A stretch of DNA of 64,000 nt from Limnohabitans sp. G3-2 (GTDB lineage Bacteria; Pseudomonadota; Gammaproteobacteria; Burkholderiales; Burkholderiaceae_C). Location: the NCBI RefSeq assembly GCF_002778275.1, contig NZ_NESG01000004.1:124001-188000 (forward strand), read 5' to 3'. Both the position numbers and the translations under genes were made by a program. The notes beneath the pieces are model-generated. The model had not been told where the DNA came from and searched no databases. It was given only the letters and a program-made list of their open reading frames with translations. Below, in pieces: positions 9,032 to 17,708 of the stretch; the stretch's first letter is position 1; the number at the start of each line of letters is the position of its first letter.

Positions 9032-9058
9032 TCAAGTTTCCCCCCGAACCGCCGATTC
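9032..9058 (+). promoter_or_regulatory. Sigma-28 (FliA) promoter of fliS
   Basis: TCAAGTTT, an 11-base spacer and GCCGATTC match the FliA consensus TAAAGTTT-N11-GCCGATAA with one change in the -35 and two in the last bases of the -10. It ends 33 bases before the fliS ATG, which has an AAAGGGG ribosome binding site. Confidence 0.82.
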
Positions 9059-9091
9059 CTCTGTTACTGAAGTAGTAAAGGGGTTTTTTCC

Positions 9092-9514
9092 ATGCGTGCC
9101 TATTCCAAGTTTGCTGAGAGTTACGGTTCTGTTCAAGTCACCACCGGTGTGGCCACGGCAGACAACATTCAGCTGATTCAGATGCTTTTTGATGGCTTGC
9201 TCGAGAGCTTGGCTTCTGCAACGGGTCACATTCAGAACAATGTGATCGAAGACAAATCGAAAGCCCTGGCCCGCGCCGGTCGCATCGTGGTCGGTTTGCA
9301 AGGTGCTTTGGATTTTGAACGCGGTGGTGAATTGGCGCAAAACCTCAACGAGCTGTATGCCTACATCACCCGCCGACTCTTCCACATCAACGCCTACAAC
9401 GATTTGGACGCGCTGGAAGAAGTCAAAACCTTGATCAAAGACATTTCGCAAGCTTGGCAGACATTGCCCAGCTTGCTGGCCGATACCGGTCGCAAGACCC
9501 ACTACGCCAACTGA
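9092..9514 (+). CDS. fliS: Flagellin chaperone FliS
   Basis: Cytoplasmic export chaperone that binds the flagellin C terminus and prevents premature assembly. The four-helix FliS pattern is visible: an N-terminal Y-containing segment, then QLIQMLFDGLLESLASA, GGELAQNLNELYAYITRRL and a C-terminal helix after DALEEVKTL. The length of 140 residues is normal. FliD, the usual neighbour, is absent; fliS has its own FliA-type promoter, so it is probably expressed with flagellin as a late gene. Confidence 0.93.
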   Translation: MRAYSKFAESYGSVQVTTGVATADNIQLIQMLFDGLLESLASATGHIQNNVIEDKSKALARAGRIVVGLQGALDFERGGELAQNLNELYAYITRRLFHINAYNDLDALEEVKTLIKDISQAWQTLPSLLADTGRKTHYAN

Positions 9515-9546
9515 GAAGGGATACCCTGTCACAGGGTGAGGCCGAA

Positions 9547-9623
9547 TGGTCTGCCCGACAGGGATCGAACCTGTGACCCACAGCTTAGAAGGCTGTTGCT
9601 CTATCCAACTGAGCTACGGGCAG
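9547..9623 (-). tRNA. tRNA-Arg (anticodon TCT)
   Basis: On the minus strand CTGCCCG pairs with CGGGCAG as a 7-bp acceptor stem with discriminator A and encoded CCA. The D arm GCTCAGTTGGATAGAGC, the anticodon loop CTTCTAA and the T arm with GGTTCGATCC are all present. The length is 77 nt. Confidence 0.95.
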
Positions 9624-9639
9624 AATTGGCGAGATCGAC

Positions 9640-9668
9640 AGAAACACAAAAGGCCCTGACGGGCCTTT
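9640..9668 (-). terminator. Terminator downstream of tRNA-Pro
   Basis: AAAGGCCC and GGGCCTTT form an 8-bp stem with a 4-base loop. Read on the minus strand it is followed by TTTTGTGTTTC. It sits between the two tRNA genes and would end the tRNA-Pro transcript. Confidence 0.6.
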
Positions 9669-9727
9669 GTTGTTTGTGTGTCTGTGACCAGACTTTTGGA
9701 ATTTCTTGAAGGTCAAACATCAGGAAA

Positions 9728-9804
9728 TGGTCGGAGCGGCGGGATTCGAACTCGCGACCCTCTGCTCCCAAAGCAGATGCGCTACCAGGCTGCGCTACGC
9801 TCCG
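9728..9804 (-). tRNA. tRNA-Pro (anticodon TGG)
   Basis: On the minus strand the CGGAGCG/CGCTCCG acceptor stem, discriminator A and encoded CCA frame a 77-nt tRNA. It has the D arm GCGCAGCCTGGTAGCGC, the anticodon loop TTTGGGA and the T arm GGGTTCGAATCCC-like sequence. Confidence 0.95.
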
Positions 9805-9859
9805 ACAAGCGATATTCTAACCCTCAAAAACCCCGTTCTTGGCCTTGCGGCCAAAAAAG

Positions 9860-11119
9860 TCAGCTGCCCCGTGTGATGGGCATGCCCAAATCGCCGGGCA
9901 AGGCCAGTTGTTTGGCCAGTTCCAGCTTGGCCAGCGAGTTGCGGTGCACCTCGTCTGGGCCATCGGCCAGGCGCAAGGTGCGCTGGTGGGCGTAGGCATA
10001 GGCCAGCGGGAAGTCTTGCGACACGCCGCCGCCGCCGTGGGCCTGAATCGCCCAGTCGATGATTTGGCAAGCCATGTTGGGGGCCACGATCTTGATCATG
10101 GCGATTTCAGCCTTGGCCACTTTGTTGCCCACGGTGTCCATCATGTACGCCGCTTTGAGTGTCAGCAAGCGGGCTTGTTCAATCATGCAACGCGACTCTG
10201 CGATGCGCTCTTGCCACACGGTCTGGCGGGCCACTTCGCGGCCAAAGGCCACGCGTTCGTTGAGCCGTTTGCACATCAATTCCAGGGCGCGTTCGGCGAT
10301 GCCGATGGTGCGCATGCAGTGGTGGATCCGGCCAGGTCCCAAGCGGCCTTGGGCGATTTCGAAGCCACGGCCTTCGCCCAGCAAAATGTTTTCGGCCGGC
10401 ACGCGCACGTTTTTGAGCACCACTTCCATGTGGCCGTGTGGGGCGTCGTCGTAGCCAAAGACCGAGAGGGCGCGCACCACGGTGATGCCGGGTGAATTGG
10501 CGGGCACCACGATCATGGACTGCTGCTCATGGCGGCCCGCGTCGGGGTTGGTTTTGCCCATGACGATGTAGACCGCACAGCGTGGGTCGCCTGCGCCGGA
10601 TGACCACCATTTGCGCCCGTTGATGACGTACTCGTTGCCTTCGCGGCGGATCTCGCACTCGATGTTGGTGGCGTCAGACGAGGCCACATCGGGCTCGGTC
10701 ATCAAAAAAGCAGAGCGGATTTCGCCGCGCAACAGGGGCTCGAGCCATGTGTCCTTGAGGCTTTCACTGGCGTAACGCTCCAAGGTTTCCATGTTGCCGG
10801 TGTCGGGTGCCGAGCAGTTGAAAATCTCTGCGGCAAAGGGCACGCGTCCCATGATCTCGCACAAAGGGGCATATTCCAAGTTGGACAGACCCTGCGGTGC
10901 GCGGGTGGACTTGGGCAAAAACAGGTTCCACAAACCAGCAGCCAAGGCTTTGGGTTTGAGTTCCTCGACGATTTTGGTGGGCACCCAGGCATTGCCTTTG
11001 GCGCGGTTTTCGGCGATCTCTTCAAAGAACCGCGCCTCGTTGGGGTAAATGTGCTCGTCCATGAAAGCCAGCAAGCGCGCTTGCATGTCTTTGACCTTGG
11101 GGGTGTATTCAAAATCCAT
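9860..11119 (-). CDS. Acyl-CoA dehydrogenase, ACAD10/11-like
   Basis: FAD-dependent acyl-CoA dehydrogenase of 419 residues. FAD/substrate motifs include [15 protein letters not shown] and, near the C terminus, [15 protein letters not shown] followed by [13 protein letters not shown]. The sequence resembles the dehydrogenase domain of the ACAD10/11 group more than short-chain enzymes, and the upstream gene encodes the phosphotransferase domain fused to it in eukaryotic ACAD10/11. AGGAGA precedes the ATG. In mammals that pair handles 4-hydroxyacyl-CoAs; a similar substrate here is an inference. Last gene of the leftward acyl-CoA cluster. Confidence 0.9.
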   Translation of the reverse strand: MDFEYTPKVKDMQARLLAFMDEHIYPNEARFFEEIAENRAKGNAWVPTKIVEELKPKALAAGLWNLFLPKSTRAPQGLSNLEYAPLCEIMGRVPFAAEIFNCSAPDTGNMETLERYASESLKDTWLEPLLRGEIRSAFLMTEPDVASSDATNIECEIRREGNEYVINGRKWWSSGAGDPRCAVYIVMGKTNPDAGRHEQQSMIVVPANSPGITVVRALSVFGYDDAPHGHMEVVLKNVRVPAENILLGEGRGFEIAQGRLGPGRIHHCMRTIGIAERALELMCKRLNERVAFGREVARQTVWQERIAESRCMIEQARLLTLKAAYMMDTVGNKVAKAEIAMIKIVAPNMACQIIDWAIQAHGGGGVSQDFPLAYAYAHQRTLRLADGPDEVHRNSLAKLELAKQLALPGDLGMPITRGS

Positions 11120-11163
11120 GGTCTATCTCCTAGGGGTTGGGGTGTGGGTGTGGGTGTGAAAAA

Positions 11164-12249
11164 TCAGGCTTGGCAAGCAAAACGCCAGGCCAACTCGGCC
11201 ATGGGACGGGCGCCAGCGCCCGAGCTCTTGGCTTGTTCGCTGGAGGCCGTGCCGTCTTCGACGCGTTTGGCAATGCCTTGCAAAATGGCCGCAATGCGGA
11301 ACATGTTGTAGGCGAGGTAAAAGTTCCAGTCTTTGGCCAAGGCCTCAGGCGTTGTGAAGCCGGTGCGTTCGCAGTAGCGGCGAATGTATTCGGCTTCCGA
11401 GGGGATGCCCAGTGCCGCGAAATCCAGGCCGCCGATGCCTCTGAACGCGCCGGGCGTGATGTGCCAAGCCATGCAGTGGTAGCTGAAATCGGCCAGGGGG
11501 TGGCCCAAGGTGGACAACTCCCAATCGAGCACCGCCAACACGCGCGCTTGTGTGGGGTGGAACATCAGGTTGTCCAGGCGGTAGTCGCCGTGCACGATGC
11601 CCACCAGCGATTCATCCTTGGCACTGTCAGGGATGTTGTTCGGCAGCCATTCGATCAGCCGGTCCATTTCGGGGATGGGCTGGGTGATCGAGGCGGCGTA
11701 TTGTTTGCTCCAGCGGCCGATCTGCCGCTCGATGTAATTGCCCGGTTTGCCGTAGCTGGCCAAGCCTTGTTTGGCCACATCCACTTTGTGCAGCGCGGCC
11801 AATACCCGGTTCATTTCGTCGTAAATCGCGCCGCGCTCGGCCGTCGTCATGCCGGGCAGTGACTGGTCCCAGAGCACACGGCCTTGCACGAACTCCATCA
11901 CGTAGAAAGCTCGCCCGATCACCGACTCGTCGTCGCACAGCACATGCATTTCGGCCACGGGCACGTCCGTGCCTTGCAGGCCTTTCATCACCGCAAACTC
12001 CCGCTCGATGGCGTGCGCGGAGGGCAGCAGCTTGGCCACCGGGCCGGGCTTGGCCCGCATCACGTATTGGCGTGATGGGGTGATGAGCTTGTAGGTGGGG
12101 TTGGACTGCCCGCCCTTGAACATCTCTACGCTCAAGGGCCCCGCAAAGCCTGGCAATTGGGCCGTGAGCCAACGCTCAAGCGCTCCAATATCAAAGGCAT
12201 GGGAGCCCGTGACAGGCCGGGTCCCCACGAAATGGTCAAAAGCACTCAT
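11164..12249 (-). CDS. Aminoglycoside-phosphotransferase-fold kinase, ACAD10/11-type
   Basis: Kinase-fold protein of 361 residues. The catalytic loop HGDYRLDNLMF is at 220-230 and the metal-binding DWE begins near 242; the N-terminal nucleotide-binding lobe is also present. This subgroup is found next to, or fused with, ACAD10/11 dehydrogenases, where it phosphorylates hydroxyacyl-CoA, so drug resistance is unlikely. It lies 44 bases upstream of the acyl-CoA dehydrogenase on the same strand, suggesting sequential reactions. Confidence 0.85.
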   Translation of the reverse strand: MSAFDHFVGTRPVTGSHAFDIGALERWLTAQLPGFAGPLSVEMFKGGQSNPTYKLITPSRQYVMRAKPGPVAKLLPSAHAIEREFAVMKGLQGTDVPVAEMHVLCDDESVIGRAFYVMEFVQGRVLWDQSLPGMTTAERGAIYDEMNRVLAALHKVDVAKQGLASYGKPGNYIERQIGRWSKQYAASITQPIPEMDRLIEWLPNNIPDSAKDESLVGIVHGDYRLDNLMFHPTQARVLAVLDWELSTLGHPLADFSYHCMAWHITPGAFRGIGGLDFAALGIPSEAEYIRRYCERTGFTTPEALAKDWNFYLAYNMFRIAAILQGIAKRVEDGTASSEQAKSSGAGARPMAELAWRFACQA

Positions 12250-12313
12250 GGGGTTTCCCGTCGAAAATCAAGGGCCGCAGCAGTCAGCGGCGAGAGGGTG
12301 TTACTCGGTCGTT

Positions 12314-13033
12314 TCAGTGGTCTGCATTCACGATCAAGAGCAGCGCGTCGCGGTCCAGGACCACCAAACCACCGGGCTCGATGCGGATGATCTGCTCGCG
12401 CTCCATTTGCTTGAGTTCTTGGTTGACCCGTTGGCGCGATGCCCCGAGCAACTGGGCCAATTCCTCTTGCGCCAGCTGTAAGCTGATGCGGATCGCTTTG
12501 GCGTCCGACAAACTGGGCACACCGTAACTGCGCAACAAGTGGTTGAGCTGTTTGGCCAGCCGGGCCCGCAAGGGCAGGGTGTTGAGGTCTTCCACCAAGC
12601 CGTACAGCTGGCGAATGCGCCGGGCATGCAGGCGAAGCATGGCATCGTAAAACTCGACGTGTTGCGACAGAATTTTCTTGAAGTCGGCTTTGGCCACATT
12701 CAGCGTGGTCGTGTCGCCGTGTGCGTAACAGTCGTGCGTGCGGCGGTCCCCATCGAAGATCGAGACGTCGCCAAACCAGATGCCCGGCTCCACGTAGGTC
12801 AGGGTGATTTGTTTGCCCGACACCGACGTGGAACTCACACGCACCGCGCCCTTGGCACAGGCAATCCACTGCTCGGGTGGATCGCCGCGTGCTGCCAGCA
12901 TGTCGCCGTCTTTGTGACGTTTGACGTAAGCGCATCGAAGTATGTCGTGTCGAAGTGAAGGTGAAAGGGTGGAGAACCAGCGACCTGCATTGATCGCTTC
13001 TCTTTCCTCCATTGTCAGAATCGGTTCGTCCAT
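12314..13033 (-). CDS. Crp/Fnr-family transcriptional regulator
   Basis: A cyclic-nucleotide-binding beta-roll domain (about 20-140, with WFGDVSIFDGDRRTH) precedes a C-terminal winged helix (about 165-235, with LAQEELAQLLGASRQRVNQEL). The usual cAMP-contact RSA/RAA signature after the FGE motif is missing, so the ligand may not be cAMP. There is no Fnr-type N-terminal cysteine cluster. AAAGGACAGAGC before the ATG is a good ribosome binding site. It lies in the middle of the acyl-CoA cluster and may control it. Confidence 0.88.
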   Translation of the reverse strand: MDEPILTMEEREAINAGRWFSTLSPSLRHDILRCAYVKRHKDGDMLAARGDPPEQWIACAKGAVRVSSTSVSGKQITLTYVEPGIWFGDVSIFDGDRRTHDCYAHGDTTTLNVAKADFKKILSQHVEFYDAMLRLHARRIRQLYGLVEDLNTLPLRARLAKQLNHLLRSYGVPSLSDAKAIRISLQLAQEELAQLLGASRQRVNQELKQMEREQIIRIEPGGLVVLDRDALLLIVNADH

Positions 13034-13090
13034 GCTCTGTCCTTTGAGTGACTGGTGATCGAATATTTGTCGCCTGGGGGACCAGCCGCT

Positions 13091-13870
13091 TTATTCGTAT
13101 TCGGGTTTTTGTTTGTTGAGAAATGCAGAAATGCCAATGCCCGCATTGCTGTGGTGCAGATTTTTGACAAAGTGGTCTCGCTCATGGCCCAGTTGGACAT
13201 TCAAGCTGCTGCTGTCCGCTTCGGACAGCAGTTCTTTGATGCTGGCCAGCGCATTGGGCGCGCGGGCGTTCAGTTGCGCGCACAGCGCCAAGGCTTGTGT
13301 CAGTGACTGACCGGCATCGGCCAATCGATTGACCACACCGAGCTGCTGCAGACGCTCGGCACCGATGCGCTCGCCGCACATGAGCAGCTCGGTGGCCAGT
13401 TGGCGCGGCACAGCGCGCGACAGGCTCCAGCTGCCGCCGCCATCGGGCGAGAGGGCAATGGAACTGTAAGCCATGACGAACACGCTGTTGCGGGCTGCCA
13501 CGATCATGTCGCAAGCCAGGGCCAGTGAAAAACCCGCGCCGGCTGCCGGGCCTTCCACGGCCGCGATCACCGGCTTGGGAAAAGTGCGGATCGCCTCGAT
13601 CCAATTGTGCAAACCTTCAATGCTTTGTGCTTGGTGCTCAGGCGGCAACTGTCGGTTGTTTTGCAGGCGTTGCAGATTGCCGCCCGCACTGAAAATGCCA
13701 TGGGCCCCGGTGATCACCACACTGCGCACCTCTGCGCTGGATTCGGCCACACTCAGCGCTTCAACGCCAGCGGCATACATCTCTGGGCCGAGGGCGTTGC
13801 GAAACTCGGGGTTGCTGAGGGTCAGGACCAGGGTCTGGCCTTCGCTGGTGCTGAGCAGTTGGGCGGTCAT
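13091..13870 (-). CDS. Enoyl-CoA hydratase/isomerase family protein
   Basis: Crotonase-fold enzyme of 259 residues. The oxyanion-hole segments are SAGGNLQRLQ (about 60-70) and the region after AAVEGPAAGAGFSLALACDM (about 105-125); SIALSPDGGGSW resembles the isomerase-type KIGLSPDGG motif. It begins 4 bases after the 3-hydroxyacyl-CoA dehydrogenase stop, with GGAAGAG before the ATG. It probably hydrates or isomerises an enoyl-CoA in a beta-oxidation-like route; the substrate is unknown. Confidence 0.88.
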   Translation of the reverse strand: MTAQLLSTSEGQTLVLTLSNPEFRNALGPEMYAAGVEALSVAESSAEVRSVVITGAHGIFSAGGNLQRLQNNRQLPPEHQAQSIEGLHNWIEAIRTFPKPVIAAVEGPAAGAGFSLALACDMIVAARNSVFVMAYSSIALSPDGGGSWSLSRAVPRQLATELLMCGERIGAERLQQLGVVNRLADAGQSLTQALALCAQLNARAPNALASIKELLSEADSSSLNVQLGHERDHFVKNLHHSNAGIGISAFLNKQKPEYE

Positions 13871-13874
13871 TTTT

Positions 13875-15395
13875 TTACTCTTCCGTGTGCATCAGCGACA
13901 GACCAATGGCGCCTCGGCGGCGCAACCAAGGGCTGGGGCGATAACGTGGATCGCCATAAACCGTTTGCAGGTTGAAGAGCACTTCCAAAATGCTGTCGGG
14001 TCCTAAGCGGTTGCCCATGGCCAAGGGGCCCATGGGGTAAGCCAGGCCCAAGGTGACGGCGGTTTCCAAATCCTGCGGGGTGCAGATGCGCTGCTGGCAA
14101 ATGTCCGACGCAATGTTGACGATGGTGGCCACCACGCGCTGTGTGACAAAGCCGCCGCTGTCACGGATGACCGACACGGCCTTGCCATCGCGGGCAAACA
14201 GGGCATGGGCCGCGTCACGCATGTCGGCGCGTGTGGCAGGGTTGGTGGCCAGCACACGGCGTTGGGTGGCGCCGTCGTCAAACAGCATGTCGATGCCCAC
14301 GGTTCGGGCCGGGTCCAAACGTTCAACCACCGCCACGGTGGTGATGTCAAAGCCCAGCGGGGCAACGATGGTCAAGGCCTCAGGTGAAGGCGAAGCGCCT
14401 GTTTCGATCGTGGCGCCCAGGTTTTTCAGAATTTGCAAAAGTTCCATCCGCCGGGCAGCTCGGGGCGAGACCCAAACGGGCGGCATGTGTGCCACTGCTG
14501 GGACGGGCGGTTCGGCTGGCATTTGCGCGGAACCGTCCACGTATTTGTAAAAGCCTTCGCCCACTTTCTTGCCCACCACGCCCCCAGCCAAACGCTGGGC
14601 CGTGATCACGTTGGGGCGGTAGCGCGGCTCCTCGTAATATTGGTGATAGATGGACTCGATCACATGGTGGGAGACATCCAGCGCCGTCAGGTCAAACAGT
14701 TCGAAGGGGCCCAGTTTGAAGCCAACCTGGTCGCGCAAGATGCGGTCGATGGTGGCGAAATCGGCCACGCCCTCGCTCACGATGCGCAAAGCCTCGGTGC
14801 CGTAACCGCGTCCGGCGTGGTTGACGATGAAGCCTGGCGTGTCTTGCGCTTGCACCGGGGTATGGCCCATCTGGCGCGCAAAATCCGACAAACGCTGGCA
14901 CACCGCCGGGTCGGTTTTCAGGCCCGCAATCACTTCGACCACTTTCATGAGGGGGACCGGGTTGAAGAAGTGGTAACCCGCAAACTGTGCTGGCCGCTGC
15001 AAGGCGGCGGCAATGGCTGTGACCGACAGAGAGGAGGTGTTGGTGACCAGCACCGCCGAAGGGGCCAACACGGTTTCCAGCTCGGTGAACAGGCTTTTCT
15101 TGATTTCGAGCTTTTCGACAATGGCTTCGACCACCAGTTCGCACGCCGCCAGCTCTTGCAGCTGGGCGGCACACAGCAGGCGAGATTTGTGGCCCGCCAC
15201 CACTTCGGCGGTCAATCGGCCTTTTTCTTGCAACTTGTCCCATTGCTGGAACACGGCGTCGCGGGCCTTGGTGGTGGCTTCGGCTTGGGTGTCGTAAAGC
15301 CAGACTTGGCTGCCAGTTTGGGCGGCAATTTGAGCGATGCCTCGGCCCATGGCCCCTGCGCCAATGATGGCGACTTTGGAAAATGCAAGCGTCAT
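13875..15395 (-). CDS. 3-hydroxyacyl-CoA dehydrogenase (PaaH/PaaC-like)
   Basis: NAD-dependent 3-hydroxyacyl-CoA dehydrogenase of 506 residues. The N-terminal Rossmann motif GAGAMGRGIAQ is at about 12-22, the catalytic-His motif GYHFFNPVPLMKVVEV follows near 140-155, and two C-terminal dimerisation domains are present. This long form matches PaaH/PaaC enzymes of phenylacetate-type beta-oxidation rather than the 280-residue form. It is directly upstream of the enoyl-CoA hydratase gene and probably cotranscribed; other paa genes are absent. Confidence 0.92.
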   Translation of the reverse strand: MTLAFSKVAIIGAGAMGRGIAQIAAQTGSQVWLYDTQAEATTKARDAVFQQWDKLQEKGRLTAEVVAGHKSRLLCAAQLQELAACELVVEAIVEKLEIKKSLFTELETVLAPSAVLVTNTSSLSVTAIAAALQRPAQFAGYHFFNPVPLMKVVEVIAGLKTDPAVCQRLSDFARQMGHTPVQAQDTPGFIVNHAGRGYGTEALRIVSEGVADFATIDRILRDQVGFKLGPFELFDLTALDVSHHVIESIYHQYYEEPRYRPNVITAQRLAGGVVGKKVGEGFYKYVDGSAQMPAEPPVPAVAHMPPVWVSPRAARRMELLQILKNLGATIETGASPSPEALTIVAPLGFDITTVAVVERLDPARTVGIDMLFDDGATQRRVLATNPATRADMRDAAHALFARDGKAVSVIRDSGGFVTQRVVATIVNIASDICQQRICTPQDLETAVTLGLAYPMGPLAMGNRLGPDSILEVLFNLQTVYGDPRYRPSPWLRRRGAIGLSLMHTEE

Positions 15396-15435
15396 GTGGG
15401 ATTGAAAAATGAAAGGGGAAAAAGAAACGATGGCC

Positions 15436-16443
15436 TCAGCGGCGAACCTGCAGGGCGCCGGGGTTCACGATGTTTGTAGGGGTGCCTTTGATGTAATTGA
15501 CCACATTGTCAAAAGCGGTGCCGAAATACAGTTCGTAGTTGTCTTTTTCGACATAACCAATGTGAGGCGTGCAAATGCAGTTCTCTAAGCGCAGGAGGGC
15601 TGAGCCTTGCAAAATCGGCTCTGACTCGAACACATCGACCGCAGCCAAGCCGGGGCGGCCGCGGTTGAGGCCACCAATCAAGGCGTTGGGTTCAACCAGT
15701 TCAGCGCGAGAAGTGTTGACAAACAGGGCGGTGGGTTTCATTCTGCCCAAATCCTCGCTGTTCACGATGCCTTGGGTGGACTCGTTCAAGCGCAGGTGGA
15801 CCGACAACACATCGGATTCTTCAAAGAATGCCGCCCGGCTGGAGGCAGCACGGTAGCCGTGCTGAATGGCTTTGTTGCGCGACTCGTCGCTGCCCCAGAC
15901 CACCACATCCATGCCAAAGGCTTTGCCGTAGCCGGCCACCAATTGGCCGATTTTTCCATAGCCCCAAATCCCCAATGTTCGGCCTTTGAGGACGGTGCCC
16001 AATCCAAAATTGGTCGGCATGGAGCCCGCTTTGAGGCCCGATTGTTGCCAGGCGCCGTGCTTGAGGTTGCCAATGTACTGGGGCAAGCGGCGCGAGGCCG
16101 CCATGATCAAAGCCCAAGTCAATTCGGCCGGAGCAACCGGAGAACCCACACCCTCGGCCACCGCCACACCGCGTTCGGTGCAGGCCGCCAAATCCACATG
16201 GCCGCCCAAGCGGCCGGTTTGCGAGATGAGTTTCAAGCGTGGCAGTTTTTCGATCACGGCCCTGGGCAGCTGGGTCCGCTCACGAATCAGCACGATGATG
16301 TCGGCATCTTTGAGGCGAACGGTCAGCTGGCCCATGCCCTTGACCGTGTTGGTGTAGACCTTGGCCGAAAAATTTTCGAGTTTGGCGGCGCAGTCGAGTT
16401 TGCGGACCACATCTTGGTAGTCGTCAAGAATCACAATGTTCAT
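15436..16443 (-). CDS. D-isomer-specific 2-hydroxyacid dehydrogenase
   Basis: NAD(P)-dependent dehydrogenase of 335 residues. The NAD motif is GIWGYGKIGQLVAGYGKAFG (about 145-165). The catalytic residues typical of the family are visible: Arg in VNTSRAELV, Glu in FESEP and His in CTPHIGYVE. GGAGG lies just before the ATG. Close relatives are often labelled phosphoglycerate dehydrogenase-like, but nothing here proves the substrate. It lies 40 bases upstream of the hydroxyacyl-CoA dehydrogenase on the same strand. Confidence 0.88.
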   Translation of the reverse strand: MNIVILDDYQDVVRKLDCAAKLENFSAKVYTNTVKGMGQLTVRLKDADIIVLIRERTQLPRAVIEKLPRLKLISQTGRLGGHVDLAACTERGVAVAEGVGSPVAPAELTWALIMAASRRLPQYIGNLKHGAWQQSGLKAGSMPTNFGLGTVLKGRTLGIWGYGKIGQLVAGYGKAFGMDVVVWGSDESRNKAIQHGYRAASSRAAFFEESDVLSVHLRLNESTQGIVNSEDLGRMKPTALFVNTSRAELVEPNALIGGLNRGRPGLAAVDVFESEPILQGSALLRLENCICTPHIGYVEKDNYELYFGTAFDNVVNYIKGTPTNIVNPGALQVRR

Positions 16444-16500
16444 CCCTCCATTGTGCCTTGACGAGGCGGCCGCATTCGGTCGCTGGGCAGGCTTTTCAGG

Positions 16501-16842
16501 TCAAATGCGTGCTTGTGCGGCCTCAATCGCGGCCAAGCGGTCCAATTCGGCGCACACATCGGCCATGCGACCGGAAATCACCATTCGGCCCGCGCCTTTG
16601 ACCCTTTGGTCGCTCTCAGAGACGCGAAGCACCCGCAGGGCTGGTGCCCTTGGGCTGGTGTGAACCCGATGAGGCTGAATGCTGGACTTCAGTCCTTGAG
16701 GCACACAAGCCGGGCGACGAGTGGCCCACACCGGGCGCAAGGCCGCATGGGCCCGCTGTGGTGGGGCTGAGACGGGCACAGAGCGGCCCCAATTGGCGAG
16801 GCCTTGAAACAGACCTGAAAAAGCAAGCAGAGCGATTCCCAT
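16501..16842 (-). CDS. Small uncharacterised protein adjacent to lexA
   Basis: A 113-residue product of unknown function. The start at 16842 is chosen because GAAAGG lies six bases upstream; the longer open frame has no such site. The N-terminal half is low-complexity and Arg/Pro-rich. The C-terminal end, with VKGAGRMVISGRMADVCAEL followed by DRLAAIEA, looks conserved and resembles the end of small proteins I recall beside lexA in related bacteria. It lies 120 bases downstream of lexA on the same strand, so SOS-linked expression is possible. Confidence 0.6.
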   Translation of the reverse strand: MGIALLAFSGLFQGLANWGRSVPVSAPPQRAHAALRPVWATRRPACVPQGLKSSIQPHRVHTSPRAPALRVLRVSESDQRVKGAGRMVISGRMADVCAELDRLAAIEAAQARI

Positions 16843-16962
16843 GTGAAACCTTTCAAAAGCATGGAGGTTGGACACAGGCAGGATTGCTGAATGAGCCTGT
16901 TGCACCAGGGCCGGCGGAACCATTCCGCCTGCGCCCGCCACCTGGTGCAGCAAGCAGATGCC

Positions 16963-17634
16963 TTACATGAGCAGGGTGTTTCGGATCAAGCCCACGGCCA
17001 AGCCTTCGATGTCGAAAGGCTCTTCGGGGTTGACCACGATGGTCGGATAGTCCGGGTTCTCTGGCAGCAGCTCAATGCCATCGGCTGTTTTGCGCAAGCG
17101 CTTGACGGTGACGTCATCGCCCAATCGGGCCACCACGATTTGCCCGTTCCGAACGTCTTTGGTGGATTTGACGGCCAACAGGTCACCGTCCATGATGCCC
17201 GCGTCACGCATGGACATGCCGCGAACCCGAAGCAGGTAATCGGGTTGTTCTGTGAACAGGCTGCTTTCAATTTGGTAGGTGCGGTCCACATGCTCTTGCG
17301 CCAAAATGGGTGAGCCGGCTGCGACCCGGCCGACCAGTGGCAAACTCAGTTGGCCCAAACCGGGCAGCGTCAGACTGAAGAGGTCGGAAGGTGCGCGAAA
17401 ATGGCTGCGGCTGCTGCCCTTCAGGCGTATGCCGCGGGATGTGCCGCTGACCAACTCGATGGCGCCTTTGCGGGCCAAGGCTTTGAGGTGCTCTTCAGCC
17501 GCATTGGCCGATTTGAAGCCCAACACGCTGGCGATCTCGGCACGCGTGGGAGGTGCACCTGTGTTGGCAATGGTGTTCTGGATCAGTTCCAGAATTTCCT
17601 GCTGCCGGGCGGTGAGTTTGGGGCTGTCAATCAT
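16963..17634 (-). CDS. lexA: LexA repressor
   Basis: SOS repressor and self-cleaving serine protease. An N-terminal winged helix ([17 protein letters not shown], then [15 protein letters not shown]) is followed by the cleavage site Ala-Gly in VAAGSPIL and the Ser/Lys dyad: Ser in [15 protein letters not shown] and Lys in [10 protein letters not shown]. The length of 223 residues is typical of betaproteobacteria. Two LexA boxes lie 29-63 bases upstream of its start, as expected for autoregulation. Confidence 0.97.
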   Translation of the reverse strand: MIDSPKLTARQQEILELIQNTIANTGAPPTRAEIASVLGFKSANAAEEHLKALARKGAIELVSGTSRGIRLKGSSRSHFRAPSDLFSLTLPGLGQLSLPLVGRVAAGSPILAQEHVDRTYQIESSLFTEQPDYLLRVRGMSMRDAGIMDGDLLAVKSTKDVRNGQIVVARLGDDVTVKRLRKTADGIELLPENPDYPTIVVNPEEPFDIEGLAVGLIRNTLLM

Positions 17635-17662
17635 GGCGGTCTCCGTGTGAGGACTGGTTGAG

Positions 17663-17678
17663 CTGTTTTTTCATCCAG
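17663..17678. promoter_or_regulatory. LexA (SOS) box 1
   Basis: CTGTTTTTTCATCCAG keeps the CTG-N10-CAG core of the proteobacterial SOS box. It lies upstream of lexA, 19 bases from a second box. Confidence 0.75.
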
Positions 17679-17681
17679 TGA

Positions 17682-17697
17682 CTGTATTTTTAACCAG
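17682..17697. promoter_or_regulatory. LexA (SOS) box 2
   Basis: CTGTATTTTTAACCAG is close to the consensus CTGTATATATATACAG. It ends 12 bases before the divergent asparaginase start, so LexA binding here could also affect that gene. Confidence 0.85.
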
Positions 17698-17708
17698 TTT
17701 TCAAGGCT

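Noticed and set aside
9518-9535. Small hairpin ACCCTG/CAGGGT after fliS
   Set aside because: Short stem, no T tract; not convincing as a terminator.
11164-12249. Antibiotic resistance phosphotransferase
   Set aside because: The fold matches, but the adjacent ACAD10/11-like dehydrogenase and cluster context point to acyl-CoA metabolism.
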